58,077 nt of DNA from Zychaea mexicana. Lineage: Eukaryota > Mucoromycota > Mucoromycetes > Mucorales > Lichtheimiaceae. The first letter of the stretch is position 1; each line of letters begins with the position of its first letter. Below the pieces are notes generated by a model. The model did no database searches, was not told where the DNA came from, and was given only the letters and a program-made list of their open reading frames with translations. The DNA lies in NCBI RefSeq assembly GCF_025766255.1, contig NW_026516857.1, positions 1 through 58,077 on the forward strand, in the 5' to 3' direction. Positions 23,419 through 35,739 of the stretch are shown piece after piece. The translations under genes were made by a program, and so were the position numbers.

Positions 23419-26400
23419 CTATTGTTTTGGTTTATCAATACGTGTACGGTACTTAGGCAGTTTCCAAGTAGATTGAGGGATTACTCTTGATGATGATGCT
23501 GCTGATGTTGATTTTAGTATAACTTGACGGTATGCAGCAGGTAATTGCTGTACAAATGCGGTCGTTGTTGGAGGCGGAACGGTTGCTGTATGTGTCGATT
23601 GCGGTTGCCCATAAAAAAGTTGTTGCGCTTGTTGGTACGGACACTAAGTAAAAAGAGGTGGTGATGGCAATGGTAGTGAGACGTTAGCTGGTGGATGAGA
23701 TATGTTGTGGGGTGGTCGCTCAGAAGTAGATATTTGTGGTTGGTGATAAGCTGGCAATAAAGCTGTTGACGGTGATGAATAGTTAGAAGCCGAGGGTAAA
23801 GACGGAGATGACAAATGGTTATTAGAAAATAGAGGAGGGAACATAAGCGAATTAGTGCTAGATGGAATGACCTCTGCATTGACTGGTGAATTTGGAGAGG
23901 GCATCAAGGTATTCTCCCTTCCTGGTGATTGTAGCTGTTGTCGCATTGTAGACGTTACGTTGTCGTTATTTCTGATGGATCGTAAAGTACAGCAACTTGA
24001 CTGGTGCACCAAGCGTTATAATGTGTTTTCAAGTTTTCGGCAGTTTTATAAAATACATCGATTCCATTTGCGTGTTCTCGATTCCACTGCTGAGCCATCT
24101 GCTTCCAGTTCAATGAAACTTGCTGGTCGCCATCGCTGGAAAGTAAGGATGAGAATAGTGTATACTCTTTAGGAGTGTGAACAGGTGTCACAGCGTACTT
24201 TGTTTGGAGCTTTGATGCAATATAAATATACATTTGTCGCTGCACGTTACTGGTCGATCCCTTGGGCAATGGGATATTTACACTGAGCTTTTGCGCCAGA
24301 AGTGGATCGGAACGTCGGTTATCTGGATCCGGAGAAACTTTTTGAATATTTATATCCTGAGCGGCATGAGGTGGAAAGGATGCGATACCAAATGATTCTC
24401 CAGACATTTTTAGATACAAGGAGTTCTTAACGATGAGTGTACTGGAAGGATGATTATCATCGCGTTCTCCATTATCCATGCCGAGCAGTAGAAGCTTGTC
24501 ACATATGATCTGCAGCAGCTATGGATCATAGTGACTTCGGTGTATCTTTCCATGTCTATTTTTTGTACCAACCTAAGCGATATAAATACATTAAGTATAA
24601 GTAAAATTTTAAATAATACCATAGCTGTCTAAAAGTTACTTACGTCGATATTATGTCGTAATCGGTAGTCCGCCAACATACTATCAGTCATTTGTGGGCC
24701 TGCACCAAAAGAGCCAAACTTGCGAATAATATTTTGGTGAACACCACCTTCTAATGAGTTTGTTTCTCGGCTGCATCGATACATTGGAAGATTGTGCTTA
24801 TCGACACCAATTTTGAAGTATAGCGAGATTCCAGGTGGATTGGATACTTCTCCTGCTTATATAGCTGCTAGAATACGGCGAGCTTGATCCCAAGCTTTCT
24901 TGTCAAGCAGTGGTCTACCGGTTTTTGCACATTCTAGACGACCATACTCGGCAAACAAGTTCTGAACAGCAGAATGAAGCTCGTCAGCAAGGGGGGACGC
25001 TTCGTCGAACTCTTCGTAAAATCCATTCAGGTTTGCGAAGTAGCATATAATCCCATGAAAAACCTTGTGTGCATAAGTGATTCTCGATTCGTTGACGATC
25101 TTCATTGTTAATTATAAAAATGGCATCTCGAAGACGACGGGAAAACTCTTTTACAAGACCATGTCGTTTTGAGATTTTGATCATATCCATTAGATGGAAT
25201 ATATCTTTTAGAATTCTTGGGTTGCTGATACGTCGAATGGTTTGTGATGGGGTTACTGATGCTACCAGGAGTTGATTTGCAGATATGGTGGTTGTTGGTT
25301 GTGTAAATAAATGTGTCGTTTCAGGCAAATTAGCTTCATCTTCTGAAGAAGACGACGACGACACGGATTGGCTATCATTCGCTTCTTGATTGTTGCTGGT
25401 ATTCACGGCAGTAGAAGCTATTCGCTCGACGTCAACTGCGAAATCATTGACAGGTACTTCGCTGTGCAAGAGTGTGCATAATCTTGGATTCTTGGTGCGT
25501 AGGTGGGCCACTGGAGCTTGAATTGCAAATGGTACGTCTCCCATATCGGACAAGGCCTTCATTCTTGTAACATGTTTGCCGTTTACAAGCTTCTTTATCT
25601 TCACAACAGCGCCCGGCACGCTGATTCTGTTGACCGTAAATGTTATATGATCGTCGTGAATTGTCGGATCACTAACATATCCGAATGTGACTGGATTATC
25701 GAGATAATCCAACGAACAATGAAGGTTGGCTACCGGTGTGCGGATTAATTCGCCAAAGGTACCAAAGTTTTTCGTTGTATCGAATATTTGTAGAGATGCC
25801 CATGCATCCAAGGCAGCATAGTATATCTGGTCGCTCGACAGTTGTGTAGACTCCCAGTTACTTAAGCGCAAATTTGCGTCTTTACGCAAACCGGATCCGA
25901 GTACTCTTGCAGATATGGCCGATAAACCCAATGTGCCTCGCTCGATTACACCTCGCCTTCTACAGAAGCCGCCAAGTTTCAATGCTCCGTTCCAAGTGAT
26001 TCCATAATCACGGTTGAACTTTTTAAAGGTCTCCCTTGACGTTGCGGCCGGTCTTGATGATGTTTGGATCACGAATTAGAGAAGCGAGAGCGGCAGGAAC
26101 GCACACAGAAGACAGTTTCAAACGAAAAAGCCATACAGCATCTTTACATGCAACCTGTACCAGCGAAATTTTTCCAATTTTATGTGTGACAGAGTTGTAC
26201 ACCCACTCACAGTCGAATCCCTGAACAAGAGATTGATCAGAATTAATAGCGCGACTACGAATATTGTTAACTGCATCAGTGGCGTCAATAGCGTCTTTAA
26301 GTACAGTTATAGATACTGTATTAAGTAATTGTAGAAATGGTCCTTGGTCATCGTTTTGTTGCAATTCGGCCGATCGTGTATTGTCTTTGTTATCGCTGTT

Positions 26401-28513
26401 ATTGTTGTCATTGATGGGGCGCGTGAGTGACGGGATTGAGCGTTTTAGAAGATTCTGGTCGCCCTTCACATTATCGGTGAAGAATAGCTCTGGCATTGGA
26501 TAGTTGTATAGACGGTACGATTCGATCATCTCTTTTAACGGTCCTTCTAGATGGATGGCAGACTTTGTTGGCACCAATAGTTGAAGCCGTATTTCCTCGT
26601 ATTCGTTACATACAGTATACATTTTTTTTTTTATAGTTCCCTGGCAAGCTAGTAGAATTTTATTGGCGACCCCGAGATCGAAAATAACACCCGGCGGCGG
26701 TGAAGACTAGAATGCAAATATGCAACAGGCAAAGATGGTAGGCTTGTGAAGACATGATGATAAGACAGATAGGGCAGAGTAGACAAATGATTGTTGACAA
26801 ACAGATAGACTATTTAAAAGACTTGAGGACATTTGCTAGGCTAAAAACGGACTTGGACGGACTCGAACTGATGACCTGTTGGCAGTGGCTCTCTTGAGGC
26901 TGGCGCTCTTCCCGAAACGCCAGGGGCACGTGGCCCAACATACAGTATACAAAGCTGTGAATGCTGATGAGCCACCAAGCTCCGCCATATGCTTCGGAAC
27001 CTTAAATGTGTGGTCTCCTTTTAGAATCAAACCACCGAGCTCTGATAACTCTTTATCGATGAGTGGGCGTAATTGTTCAATCAAGGCTGTGTATACAAGT
27101 CGTAAGTACGCAGTTGAAGGAACGTAACTAGTATATCCGTTTGGATCCTTGAAGCTCGAAAATGATGGGTACTTGACTTGACGGTTATTGTTGGCTAATT
27201 CGTAGAGAGTTGGATTCTTACGGTGATAGATAAGTGAATTCAAGTATTGCAAATGAAGTCGTGCGTGGCGCAAAGTATGAAACTCGCGTAGCACTCTCAG
27301 CAGCCGATGTTAACCCATGCCATTTTGGACAACTGTCTGCAACAAGTCACCAAGATGTTTAGAAACAGCGCTTCGATGTGTGAGGTACGCAGTGAATTCA
27401 GCCTGAAGATGCTCCGGGAGCTGCTCTATGATTTGATTATCATGCGCCATATAGTTTTTTATGCATTTTGTATTTGAACATTTGTATCTATAAGACATGA
27501 TATAGAAACATCTAAGCATACAGAAAGATTAGTTACATAATTGAAATAAAAGAAAAGTAAAGCATCGTAATGTAATAGTACCTGTCAAGGTCAACAACAC
27601 GACGAGCACATGGGTTATCAGCAGGTCTCTTTGACACCAAGTGCGAATCAACGTTATTTTCCTTGCATATTGGACACTTCAACACTGCTTTTGTGATAAA
27701 ATGGGGAGCCGATAAAAAAAACGCGCGGACGATACAGTGGAATCGGATCAGCTTGCTTGGTGTTGTACAAAGAGAAATAAGGCGCTGGTGGCTCGATCCA
27801 AAACGTTTGCTGCTCACAGTATACTTTTGGCGATTTGGACCCATTTTGACATTCATCAACGATACGGGCGCGTAGTTCCATGAAATACTGACTACAAATT
27901 GGAGCTTCTTTATACGTTGTGTCATCCTCCACATTTTAAGCAACGTCACCAGCTTCACCGTCATCATCTTCTTCGTGCTCGCATTCAACTTCAGCCTCCA
28001 TACTTCCAACCTCCAAATCGCGCACTAGACTCGCAAGGCCCAAAATTTGATCCTCGTTGTGCTCGTCACATGTAGAAGATGGCTATAGTGAAAAGCAAGA
28101 GCCCATATTTTAGTAAGATATTTAGAAATCATGTATGCAGTAACCTATGTTATCAAAGAACGAGTTTCGCTTACCACGACGCGTTCAAGAACCGTGCGGC
28201 ATATTTGACGTAGTGATGGGATTTCATTTTCTCATGGATGAATATTCTAAATATTTGGTTCGATTTTGTAAGAGACTACTGCACACATTTAAAAGTACAG
28301 TTCACTGCTGCATCTTGTTATGACCTTACCATTGTATTAGTGTATACATTATCGTCGACTGCACTTGCAGATCTACGCAACCCCACTAAAATTGAGTATG
28401 CTTTGATCAAGAGGTCTCGTCTTTTTCAGTTTGCGCCCAGCATTTGGGTTTTTACCACCAGCTTTGCGGCCTCTTTTTTTAAATTTGAAATTGTAGGGCT
28501 CTCTGTCGCTCAT
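23419..28513 (-). pseudogene. Large fungal DDE-exonuclease fusion gene, decayed
   Basis: Read from ATG 28513 (MSDREPYNFKFKKRGRKAGG, AT-hook-like) to the stop at 23419. Order: acidic segment; cysteine-containing zinc-binding region (CPICKENN ... NPCARRVVDLDR, YKCSNTKCIKNY), which I associate with the DUF6729-type domain; an RNase-H-like nuclease part with D in LKGDHTFK and D in FFTDNVKGD; a DEDDy 3'-5' exonuclease (GFDCEW, TGRNVKGD, YYAALDAW, all acidic residues present); a conserved tail (WILRRVRRSVPP, TNSLEGGVHQNIIRKFG); a Myb/SANT-like segment; and a proline/glutamine-rich C-terminus. Introns 27488-27581 and 24573-24643 fit. Breaks: TAA 27936-27938 and 27310-27312, TAG 24519-24521 and 23644-23646, frameshifts near 27717, 26025, 25000 and 23965, and a SINE at 26622. 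Confidence 0.7.
26622..26937 (-). mobile_element. tRNA-derived SINE with 14-bp target duplication
   Basis: A 316-bp insertion in the DDE part of the surrounding gene, flanked by ACATACAGTATACA at 26608-26621 and 26938-26951. Read on the minus strand it starts with a tRNA-like head with an A-box-like TGGCGTTTCGGG (26911-26922) and a B box AGTTCGAGTCC (26859-26869), then a tRNA-unrelated body, and ends in poly(A) (poly-T at 26622-26632 on the plus strand). The region CAGCCTCAAGAGAGCC in the head resembles a leucine-type tRNA. Removing insert plus one duplicate restores the reading frame through TVCNEYEE. A Pol III-transcribed SINE mobilised by a LINE is the natural reading. Confidence 0.85.
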
Positions 28514-28901
28514 GTCTTTTGATACAAGATTAAAAGAAGTAGTCAAGTTTTCTCATGGTGTGAGGATATATTTATGCAAAAAAAAACTAAAACAGCACTA
28601 CTTTACCAAAATAGGATCGTTGTACTAGTAGACTACGTGATACAATTCTCACTATCTCGAATTCTCATAGGTGAACTTCAACACTATCTCGTATGGGGAC
28701 CGGCCATAGTTATGATGATTTTAATGCAGTCATTGTAAATCAATAATTATTTCGGCCACTGATGGTTAAACCGGTCATAACAATTTTATTATCTATATTA
28801 CAGCTAGTAGATTATAATTGGTTAGACAACTAATAGTAGGACGCCTATCATGATTCGCTAAGATGTAGGTCCGGCTACTTTACTCCCACCTATTTTTCTA
28901 A

Positions 28902-31130
28902 CTAGTCGACGTTGGATCTCTTACGTTTGATTAAAGCATCCGGATTGGATGGCCTTTTGCTCGCATTCGTGGTGGGCTTGTAGGATTGCCATGTCTCCTG
29001 TACCAGTGCTATCGCTTCTGTACGGTAATGGCCCCAGTTCTCATCTTCCCACCATTCGTACTTGAGGCGCGGGTCCATAGTAGTAGCAACAGCATATACG
29101 TGTCCTTTGGCCTTGCAATAGTAACCCTACAATTTGTTCCAACTGCAATCTGTTGCTTGAACCAGCTCAGGCCAACTTCTATAGTATTCAGTGTATTGTG
29201 TAAGTACGATATATCAAGCATGATCCAGGTATATGGTATCATAGTTTATGGCTTATTCTACTTACTCTTTCCATGTGCGCTTGTAATATTCAAGCTTCTT
29301 CAACAAACGATTGTAGGCGAGAATTAAAAGGTTCATTGTGGCATATGAAGATCCGGAGAGCAATGGCATTAGCCTGGTAAATTCGTGTAGTAAATTGGAA
29401 ATCTATTCCAAACATGCCCACTCCTTGTCAGTCAACTCGTACTTCTCGAGACCAGCAATATTTCTGCAAGTATGATTATATGACCACTTCACTATAATAG
29501 CTTGTTGCAACATAGCATATATTGAATTCCAACGCGTGTGAACGTCCAGTATCAGTTCTCGAGAATGTTCTACGTCGTCAGCATGGTGATTCTTGACATC
29601 GTCGACTATACTTTGCTGCTGGTGTGCCTGGTGCCCGACAATATTAAAGGACCCGCGATACTGATCCAGCCTTTGAGGGGATGCACGAATACTGATGATT
29701 TCTTGACATAGCTTGTGCAGTGTTTTGCCTATAGTATAGTATTATAATGAATAAGTATTCTAGTATACGAATCTGTAGTCTTTTTCCTTTGCATATTCAT
29801 TTCCTCTTTCTATGGTACCTACATTAATCCTAGTCACACTTTCACCTATGCTGTTTAAGACTTCTTACTTGTCATTGTGGGCCTCTGCATCTAACCCATC
29901 ATGGAGAATTGCTTAAATTGCCAAATTCATGATATATGTGATGCAAGGTATGTGGTTTTCCTTTGTATCAAACATATCAGGAACTAAATAATAACAGTTA
30001 TTCAAAAAATATAAATTTATTTATAAATCAGAATTATATTTATAAAGAAAGTATAGAAATTTTAAATTTTTTTGATTTTCTTAAATGTTTTATAAATGCT
30101 AAGAAAAATAAAAACAAATTATTTTTCTTTTTTATCAAAATTATTTTTTCTCCTCCTCTACTACAACAATAATAAAAACAATATACTTATTGATATATTC
30201 AAATATATCTCAGAACTATAAACTTTGGATATATTACTAGACGGAAAGAAAAAGAAAAAAATTATTTTTCTTTTTATATATTATAATATTAATTAACAAT
30301 AAAAATAAAAATAAATTTCTTTTTTTATTTTTCTATCTAGATATATTTAGAAAGATTGAAAATCTTTCAAATATATAAATAAATAGTAAAATGACACTTT
30401 TGAAAAAATGTTTTGGCATTTTACTGTTTATGTTTACTTAATAAACTAAAAATTTAAAAGTAAATTTGATATACAAATATTTATAAACAAGCATATACTG
30501 TATATTTTTATTAATTAAACATAAATTATTGATGTATAATATCTAATAGTTTATGTCATAATTAGTTCATAAGAGTTAATTCTCACCACTACCAACAAGA
30601 AGCTCCACCTCGTACGCCATGGTATTCATATTAGAGGCATTGTCAGCAGTTAGGAAGAATGGCTTGCTAGAAAGGTTCCATTCGCTCAAGACCTTAATAA
30701 ATGTGCCTGCTATATTCGCGCCTGTGTGTGGTCTAATCAGCAACTCGAGACCCAGAGTAATAGATTGCTGATTCCAATCGGTATCAATCCAGTGGACAGC
30801 GATACCCAGGAAGGGGACCCTCCATTCGCTGGTCCAGGCATCAACGGTGTAAGACAAGTATGGCTGGCTTTGGAGGATGGTGGAAATACAGCTTCAGTAT
30901 ATCTGGTATGTGTTGAACAAATCACAGGCAGTAGTGGTGTCACTGGGAAGCTTAATGTGGGTGAGGGTTAGTGCTGTTTGCACGAGATTCAACAATCATT
31001 GGAAATGTGGATCTTCAACAATTGTAAATGGCAATGCAGCAGAAATGATGAATAGGCAAAGCACCTGTCAGAAAAGCTCAGGATCAAACCGTTGGAAAGC
31101 AGCACACTGCACAGGAGTAGGCAAGTAATA
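28902..31130 (-). pseudogene. hAT transposase relic, lacking the C-terminal domain
   Basis: Read downward from about 31130: LFIISAALPFTIVEDPHFQ, then SYTVDAWTSEW (first catalytic Asp), then FFLTADNASNM (second Asp), after which an AT-rich insert interrupts it (29981-30568). It resumes HIPCITYIMNLA, then LDVHTRWNSIYAM, then SGSSYATMN..LAYNRLLKKLEYY, an 87-nt intron (29179-29265), then WPELVQ ... MDPRLKYEWWEDENWG, and stops at 28902-28904. Stops inside (for example after DPHFQ and NLAI) show decay. The C-terminal dimerisation domain found in the copy at 47.6-48.4 kb is absent. The N-terminal BED finger was not found. Confidence 0.75.
29981..30568. mobile_element. AT-rich MITE-like insertion in the hAT gene
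   Basis: About 588 bp, extremely AT-rich, lying between two halves of the hAT coding sequence. The ends are roughly inverted: GAACTAAATAATAAC at the left and, on the other strand, GAACTAATTATGAC at the right. No ORF of substance. Similar AT-rich DNA with CTCCTCCTC-type motifs occurs at 42450-43000. Target duplication not resolved. Confidence 0.5.
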
Positions 31131-32017
31131 CAGTAGACAAGGGGTTATTTTCGAAAATATCTGGTTGAGTAGAAAGCAGTTGGGAATGGTACTGTATCAT
31201 TTGAGTAGAAGGAAAATAGGGGATGCTCTGTAAGCTACTGCAAGGATATGCTGGAAAAATTTGGTAGGAGCAGCACTAAACTAGTGATAACGAGAAAGAA
31301 AACAGAAAAGAGGCTGACTTCCTGCAAGTGTCTGTAAGAGCATGCTGCAATTGCTCGTCATACATATTTTATATGTGTCAGTGAAGCTCCATGGTATTAA
31401 TATTAAAAAAACGGGGCTCTGGCATAATTATCAGAGACAGAATGTAGCAGAAGAGGGAAAATGAAAAGACAATTGCGAGCTTGATGCCATTGTGCGATGA
31501 ATTTGGTTGTAGAAGTTAGAATCAGATGGCGCTCGGTATGTAATAAAGATACAGGAGCAATTTTATAATAGAGAGAAGGGACTAGTGGTACTTTGGGGGG
31601 TTTATATTTCAATGTGAGCATACATGTGATTTAAGAGTGGAAAATGGTACCTGCTACTGAAAGAAGAATTATTTCTGTGGGCATGTACATAGCACTTGCA
31701 TAAAAAAGCGGTCATCAAATGGTTTAGGTGCATGTGTTGTACTTTCAGATAAGCAAAGAGTGGTGGCACGTTTTATGCAAGTACGGCACTTTGTATTAAA
31801 TGTACACGGCCAAGATAGTATGATGCAACCACAGCACTTCATATCAAAAAGTACATGGCCAATACTAATATGAAGATGTGTGCTCGATGTGTTGTTTATT
31901 AATTTGCAAATAAAAGTAGTATATAAGAAGGATAGTCAATGGTAAGAAAAAAAACGGCATTCATACTTTCCGCCTTACATATTTTAAGCTTCCCACATTA
32001 CCACCATCACAACAACA
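31131..32017. other. Intergenic, upstream of the CMC gene
   Basis: No gene supported. A TATA-like GTATATAAG at 31919-31927 lies about 90 bp upstream of the ATG at 32018. Two similar passages near 31770 and 31830 (GTACGGCACTTTGTATTAAA / ACAGCACTTCATATCAAAA) form a loose tandem repeat. Confidence 0.4.
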
Positions 32018-35000
32018 ATGGAAGAGCCTGTCATGCTTTGTTTTTGCCAGCTATGCTCCGGCCATAATCTAGATCAAGGATACGGACACGTAAATATGCG
32101 AACGTATAACGAGCACCGTCAGGCCACCGTCTGTATCGCTGCTATTGCTACTGCACACAGAGCCGAAGGTATGGTTCAATGGTAGTACATTCGTGGTGTG
32201 TTACATTGTGTGGGTATTCGCCGTGAAGTGACTAACATGCATTAACCTTTGCTAACCAGATCCAGCCGTTATTGTAGCAAGTAACGACGTCGAGATGGAT
32301 ATCAATGTGTACGATCCTATGGTGGAAGATAACATATCACAATCCAAAATAGTCCAAGGTATATTTGCTATATTACTGTTCATTGTTATTTCATTATACT
32401 CATTGCTGTTTTGCTTGTTCAGATGATCTACCAAGCGAGCACCTTAACGATGACGATTCCGACAGCGCAACTGACATAACAAGCTCTGACAGAATAAACG
32501 AAGCTGTCGACATAGAGTTTGGTGGTGTGGTTGACAACGACGAAGGTTTGTGCTAAAACAAGTGTTTCTAAAGTATAAGTCATAACAAGAGTTGTTGCTA
32601 ATATCAATGGCCTTGTGATAGATCAACCAGCAAACGTACCCCATCCACATGCCTTAGGCCAACTTCCTCCAACCTTAGTGTTTGTTTTTGTGTTCCTGGC
32701 GCTCTTTCAGCTGTTTTATATTTCTGAGCGCATAGGCATCGTCCTCATCAGTTTTGTCGCTATGTTGATCACCGCCATGTCTTCTTCTGACGTTTTGCCC
32801 TTTCATTTCCCAGACACCATGCATGCCTTCGACGATGGATCGGTTTTGACAGCTTTACTAAGGACCTCAGAATGTATAGCGCCTGTTCCTCGTGCCATGT
32901 CATATATCTGCATCCAGGGGGATCACAGATGTGTCAGAAACTAAGTCGGCGAATGGATGGTACACTTTGTGGCAGCCACCTATTGAAGCCAGGTTTACAT
33001 CAACGCAACCGGTCTCCCATCAAAGAATACGCCTACAACCCACTGCAACAAAGCTTACAGCGACTTTTGAAGCGCCCTGATTTTGAAGCCAAGATTGCAC
33101 AATGGAGAAGTCGTGTACGTCGACCTGGTTTGTTTGGCGATGTTTACGATGGCATGTACTGGCGCTCTCTCCGTAATCCCAACGACGACTTGCCATTCGT
33201 CGAGATCCCGCATTTCATGATGCTTACACTGAATGTCGACTAGTTTGCGCCGTTGACAGCGCCTACTCATGTGGTGCTATTTACCTTATCATCGACATCC
33301 TACTATACGAGGATCGTTTCAAAAAAGAAAATCTTATCCTGGTGGGCAACATGCCCGGTCCAAAGGAGCCCAGTACCTATGAGATGAATCATTATCTAGA
33401 ACCACTTGTTGACGATTATCTGGCGCTATTCGACGGCATCACTATCCCTACATACCAGCAACCTCGTGGCACCACAATCCATGCAGCATTGCTCAATGTC
33501 GCTTGCGACGTTCCCGCCAGTCGCAAGGTGTCAGGCTTCACCTCCCATAATAGCACCAGAGCATGCAACAAATGCACAAGGGAATTCGTCGTCTTCCCAG
33601 GGTGTGGTAAACCACACTACTTGAGATTGATCCGGACAACTCACCCCACTCCGCCGTCTTCGTAACCATTAGAACGCAGTAGAGAGAACACCACACACAC
33701 AGATGAATCAATTATTACATAATTAGCACCATATCGATAATCTCTCAAACATGGATTACCAATCGAGAATAACTCAGGACCAACCATTGTATACACATTG
33801 TCCTATTCTCGAGTTAGTCAGCACTTCCTTTGAATCTAGCTTATCTGAGTTGAGTGAAGTGTACCTGTCAAAGAGTGGATACCAAGTCCAGCACTGACAA
33901 AGGTGAGACTTCGCCAAACAAGGAACACACTGATCATGGCAAAGATGACTCTTTACAATCGGAAGACAACGTCCATTATCATGGCCGACAAACTCAACCT
34001 CCCCATCCTTCTTCATCTTTGAAACATCCGAAATCCGGCATGTCCGCGATCCATTCATCAGTTCATCCAAACGGAAGTCTAGACACCATCTTCAACAGTA
34101 TATAAAGGGTTGTGAATTCATTCAATAAAAATCATCTCATATTTTGACTCTCACTGTATTTTCATATTGTCTCTTATTCAATCTTTTACTCTATCCACAA
34201 CCCACGTTTATCACACAGGGACCACCAACCTTGATTACTCTGGATACAAGATCGACGAATTGTGGACGAAAGAAGGCAACGCTGACGATGCCCAACAATG
34301 GCTGGTGCAAATAAATCAACGAGGTCGACGTCGCGTTGAGCGAGAAATGGGAACACGCTGGTCACAGATCCATGCCTTACCTATTTCGATCCAGTTGACG
34401 GTACAATAATCGACCCAATGCATAACTTTTCCTGGGTACAGTAGACCGTATGGTGCGAGTATGGCGGAGCAGGGGTCTGCTCACTGATGCTGATGGTACA
34501 GAGATGCAAAGACTTACTGACGGTGTCTTTTTGCCACCAGGCATCCCCTCGCTCAAAATGAAGATCAAACGTAAATTTGGTTTCATGACGGCTGATGACT
34601 GGAAGGCATGGTGTTTGGTGTACTCGCCGTTCGTTCTGAAAGAATGTCCTGGGCCTGCCACACCTTCGGAATTGGATGTTGTTCGTTTATGCCTGCCGCT
34701 CCTTGCCAAGACTACAATCACATACGACGAAATCGACGAAGCTGACATGCTGCTTAAGCAGTTTGTACGCAGGTGTGCAAGACTGTACGGACCTGAAGTC
34801 ATCACTCCAAATATGCACCTGCATCTCCACTTACGCGAAACCATTGAAAACCTCGGACCAATATATGCATACTAGCTATTCAGCTTTGAACGATACAATG
34901 GTTACATGAAAGACACGGAGACAAACCAAAAGGACTCGTTCGAATTGACGTTCATGAAGCGATTTATCGAAAAAACCAGTGCTCTGGACTTCATATGCGA

Positions 35001-35739
35001 CCAAATCAGCAGTCTTTTGGATGGCCACAACCAAGAGCTCAATATCCTACTACATATTGCCAATCAAAGGACGAGTCTCTTGCAAACACTAACACATGCT
35101 GCCATACCATTTGGTCCACTTGCCTTTGCCGACCTTTCATTGGAACATTCAATTGTCGTCACAGGAAGCGAACAGTTGCCACCCAACACACTTGCAACTG
35201 TGTTCCATGGAGCAGAAGTTACTTTGCATGACCAGCGATACGAATTACTTATTGAGCATTACCAAGCACACTACGGTCAAGTAGACAGCATATCGAGCCA
35301 GAGGGAAGGTCGAACGTACTGCGAAGCTCGTATTGAGAAGTTCCCCACCATCTAGATTTTCGGATAAACATATCGATCCACAACTGCTCGTTCCCTTCGT
35401 GGATCGCATACTCAAGCTCTGTTTCTGCAGCATGACGGTTTTGTTGCTTGGACGGGCCAAGTGCAGTATTATTTCAGCCATCGTCTGCACGTCGACAACA
35501 TCCCTAAAGTTCACTATTCTGTGTACATACGTTGATATCAGACAGCACCATCTATACAACGATTCAAGGCTGAAGGCCTCGAGGAGTGGCAAAACAGTTT
35601 TGTAGCTGACGATCGACTCTGTATACTGCCGGTTCACCGAATCTTGTCGCAGGTCGCGATTGTTGCCTATGGCTCCTGACAAAACGCAGAAACATCAAAG
35701 ATTGTTATGATTCCATTGGCACGTAGATTAGCTATGTAA
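32018..35739 (+). pseudogene. CMC (Tnp2/CACTA-like) transposase relic, copy 1
   Basis: Early exons 32018-32168, 32260-32358, 32423-32545 and from 32622 splice in frame (GT..AG). Order: CFCQLC zinc-binding start; acidic region; hydrophobic segment (LVFVFVFLALFQLFYIS); CSSCHVIYL finger; RSPIKEYAYNPLQQSL; HFMMLTLNVD; SYSCGAIYLIIDILL; ILVGNMPGPKEPS; CDVPASRKVSGFTSH; then, after a solo LTR, TTNLDYSGYKID, YFDPVDGTIIDPMHN, FERYNGYMKD and a C-terminus ending IPLARRLAM. This is the fungal Tnp2-type order. Breaks: frameshifts near 32838, 34385 and 34430; TAG at 33241-33243 (Trp in copy 2) and 34873-34875; TGA near 35673. TIRs not found. Confidence 0.8.
33603..34215 (+). mobile_element. Solo LTR inside the CMC gene
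   Basis: 613 bp, starting TGTGGTAAACCACAC (itself a small inverted repeat) and ending TTTATCACA, flanked by CAGGG at 33598-33602 and 34216-34220. It contains TATATAAAGG near 34100 and AATAAA near 34126, the promoter and polyA signals expected of an LTR in plus orientation. Removing it with one duplicate rejoins the codons of ..VVFPG and TTNLDYSGY. No internal retrotransposon genes. Confidence 0.82.
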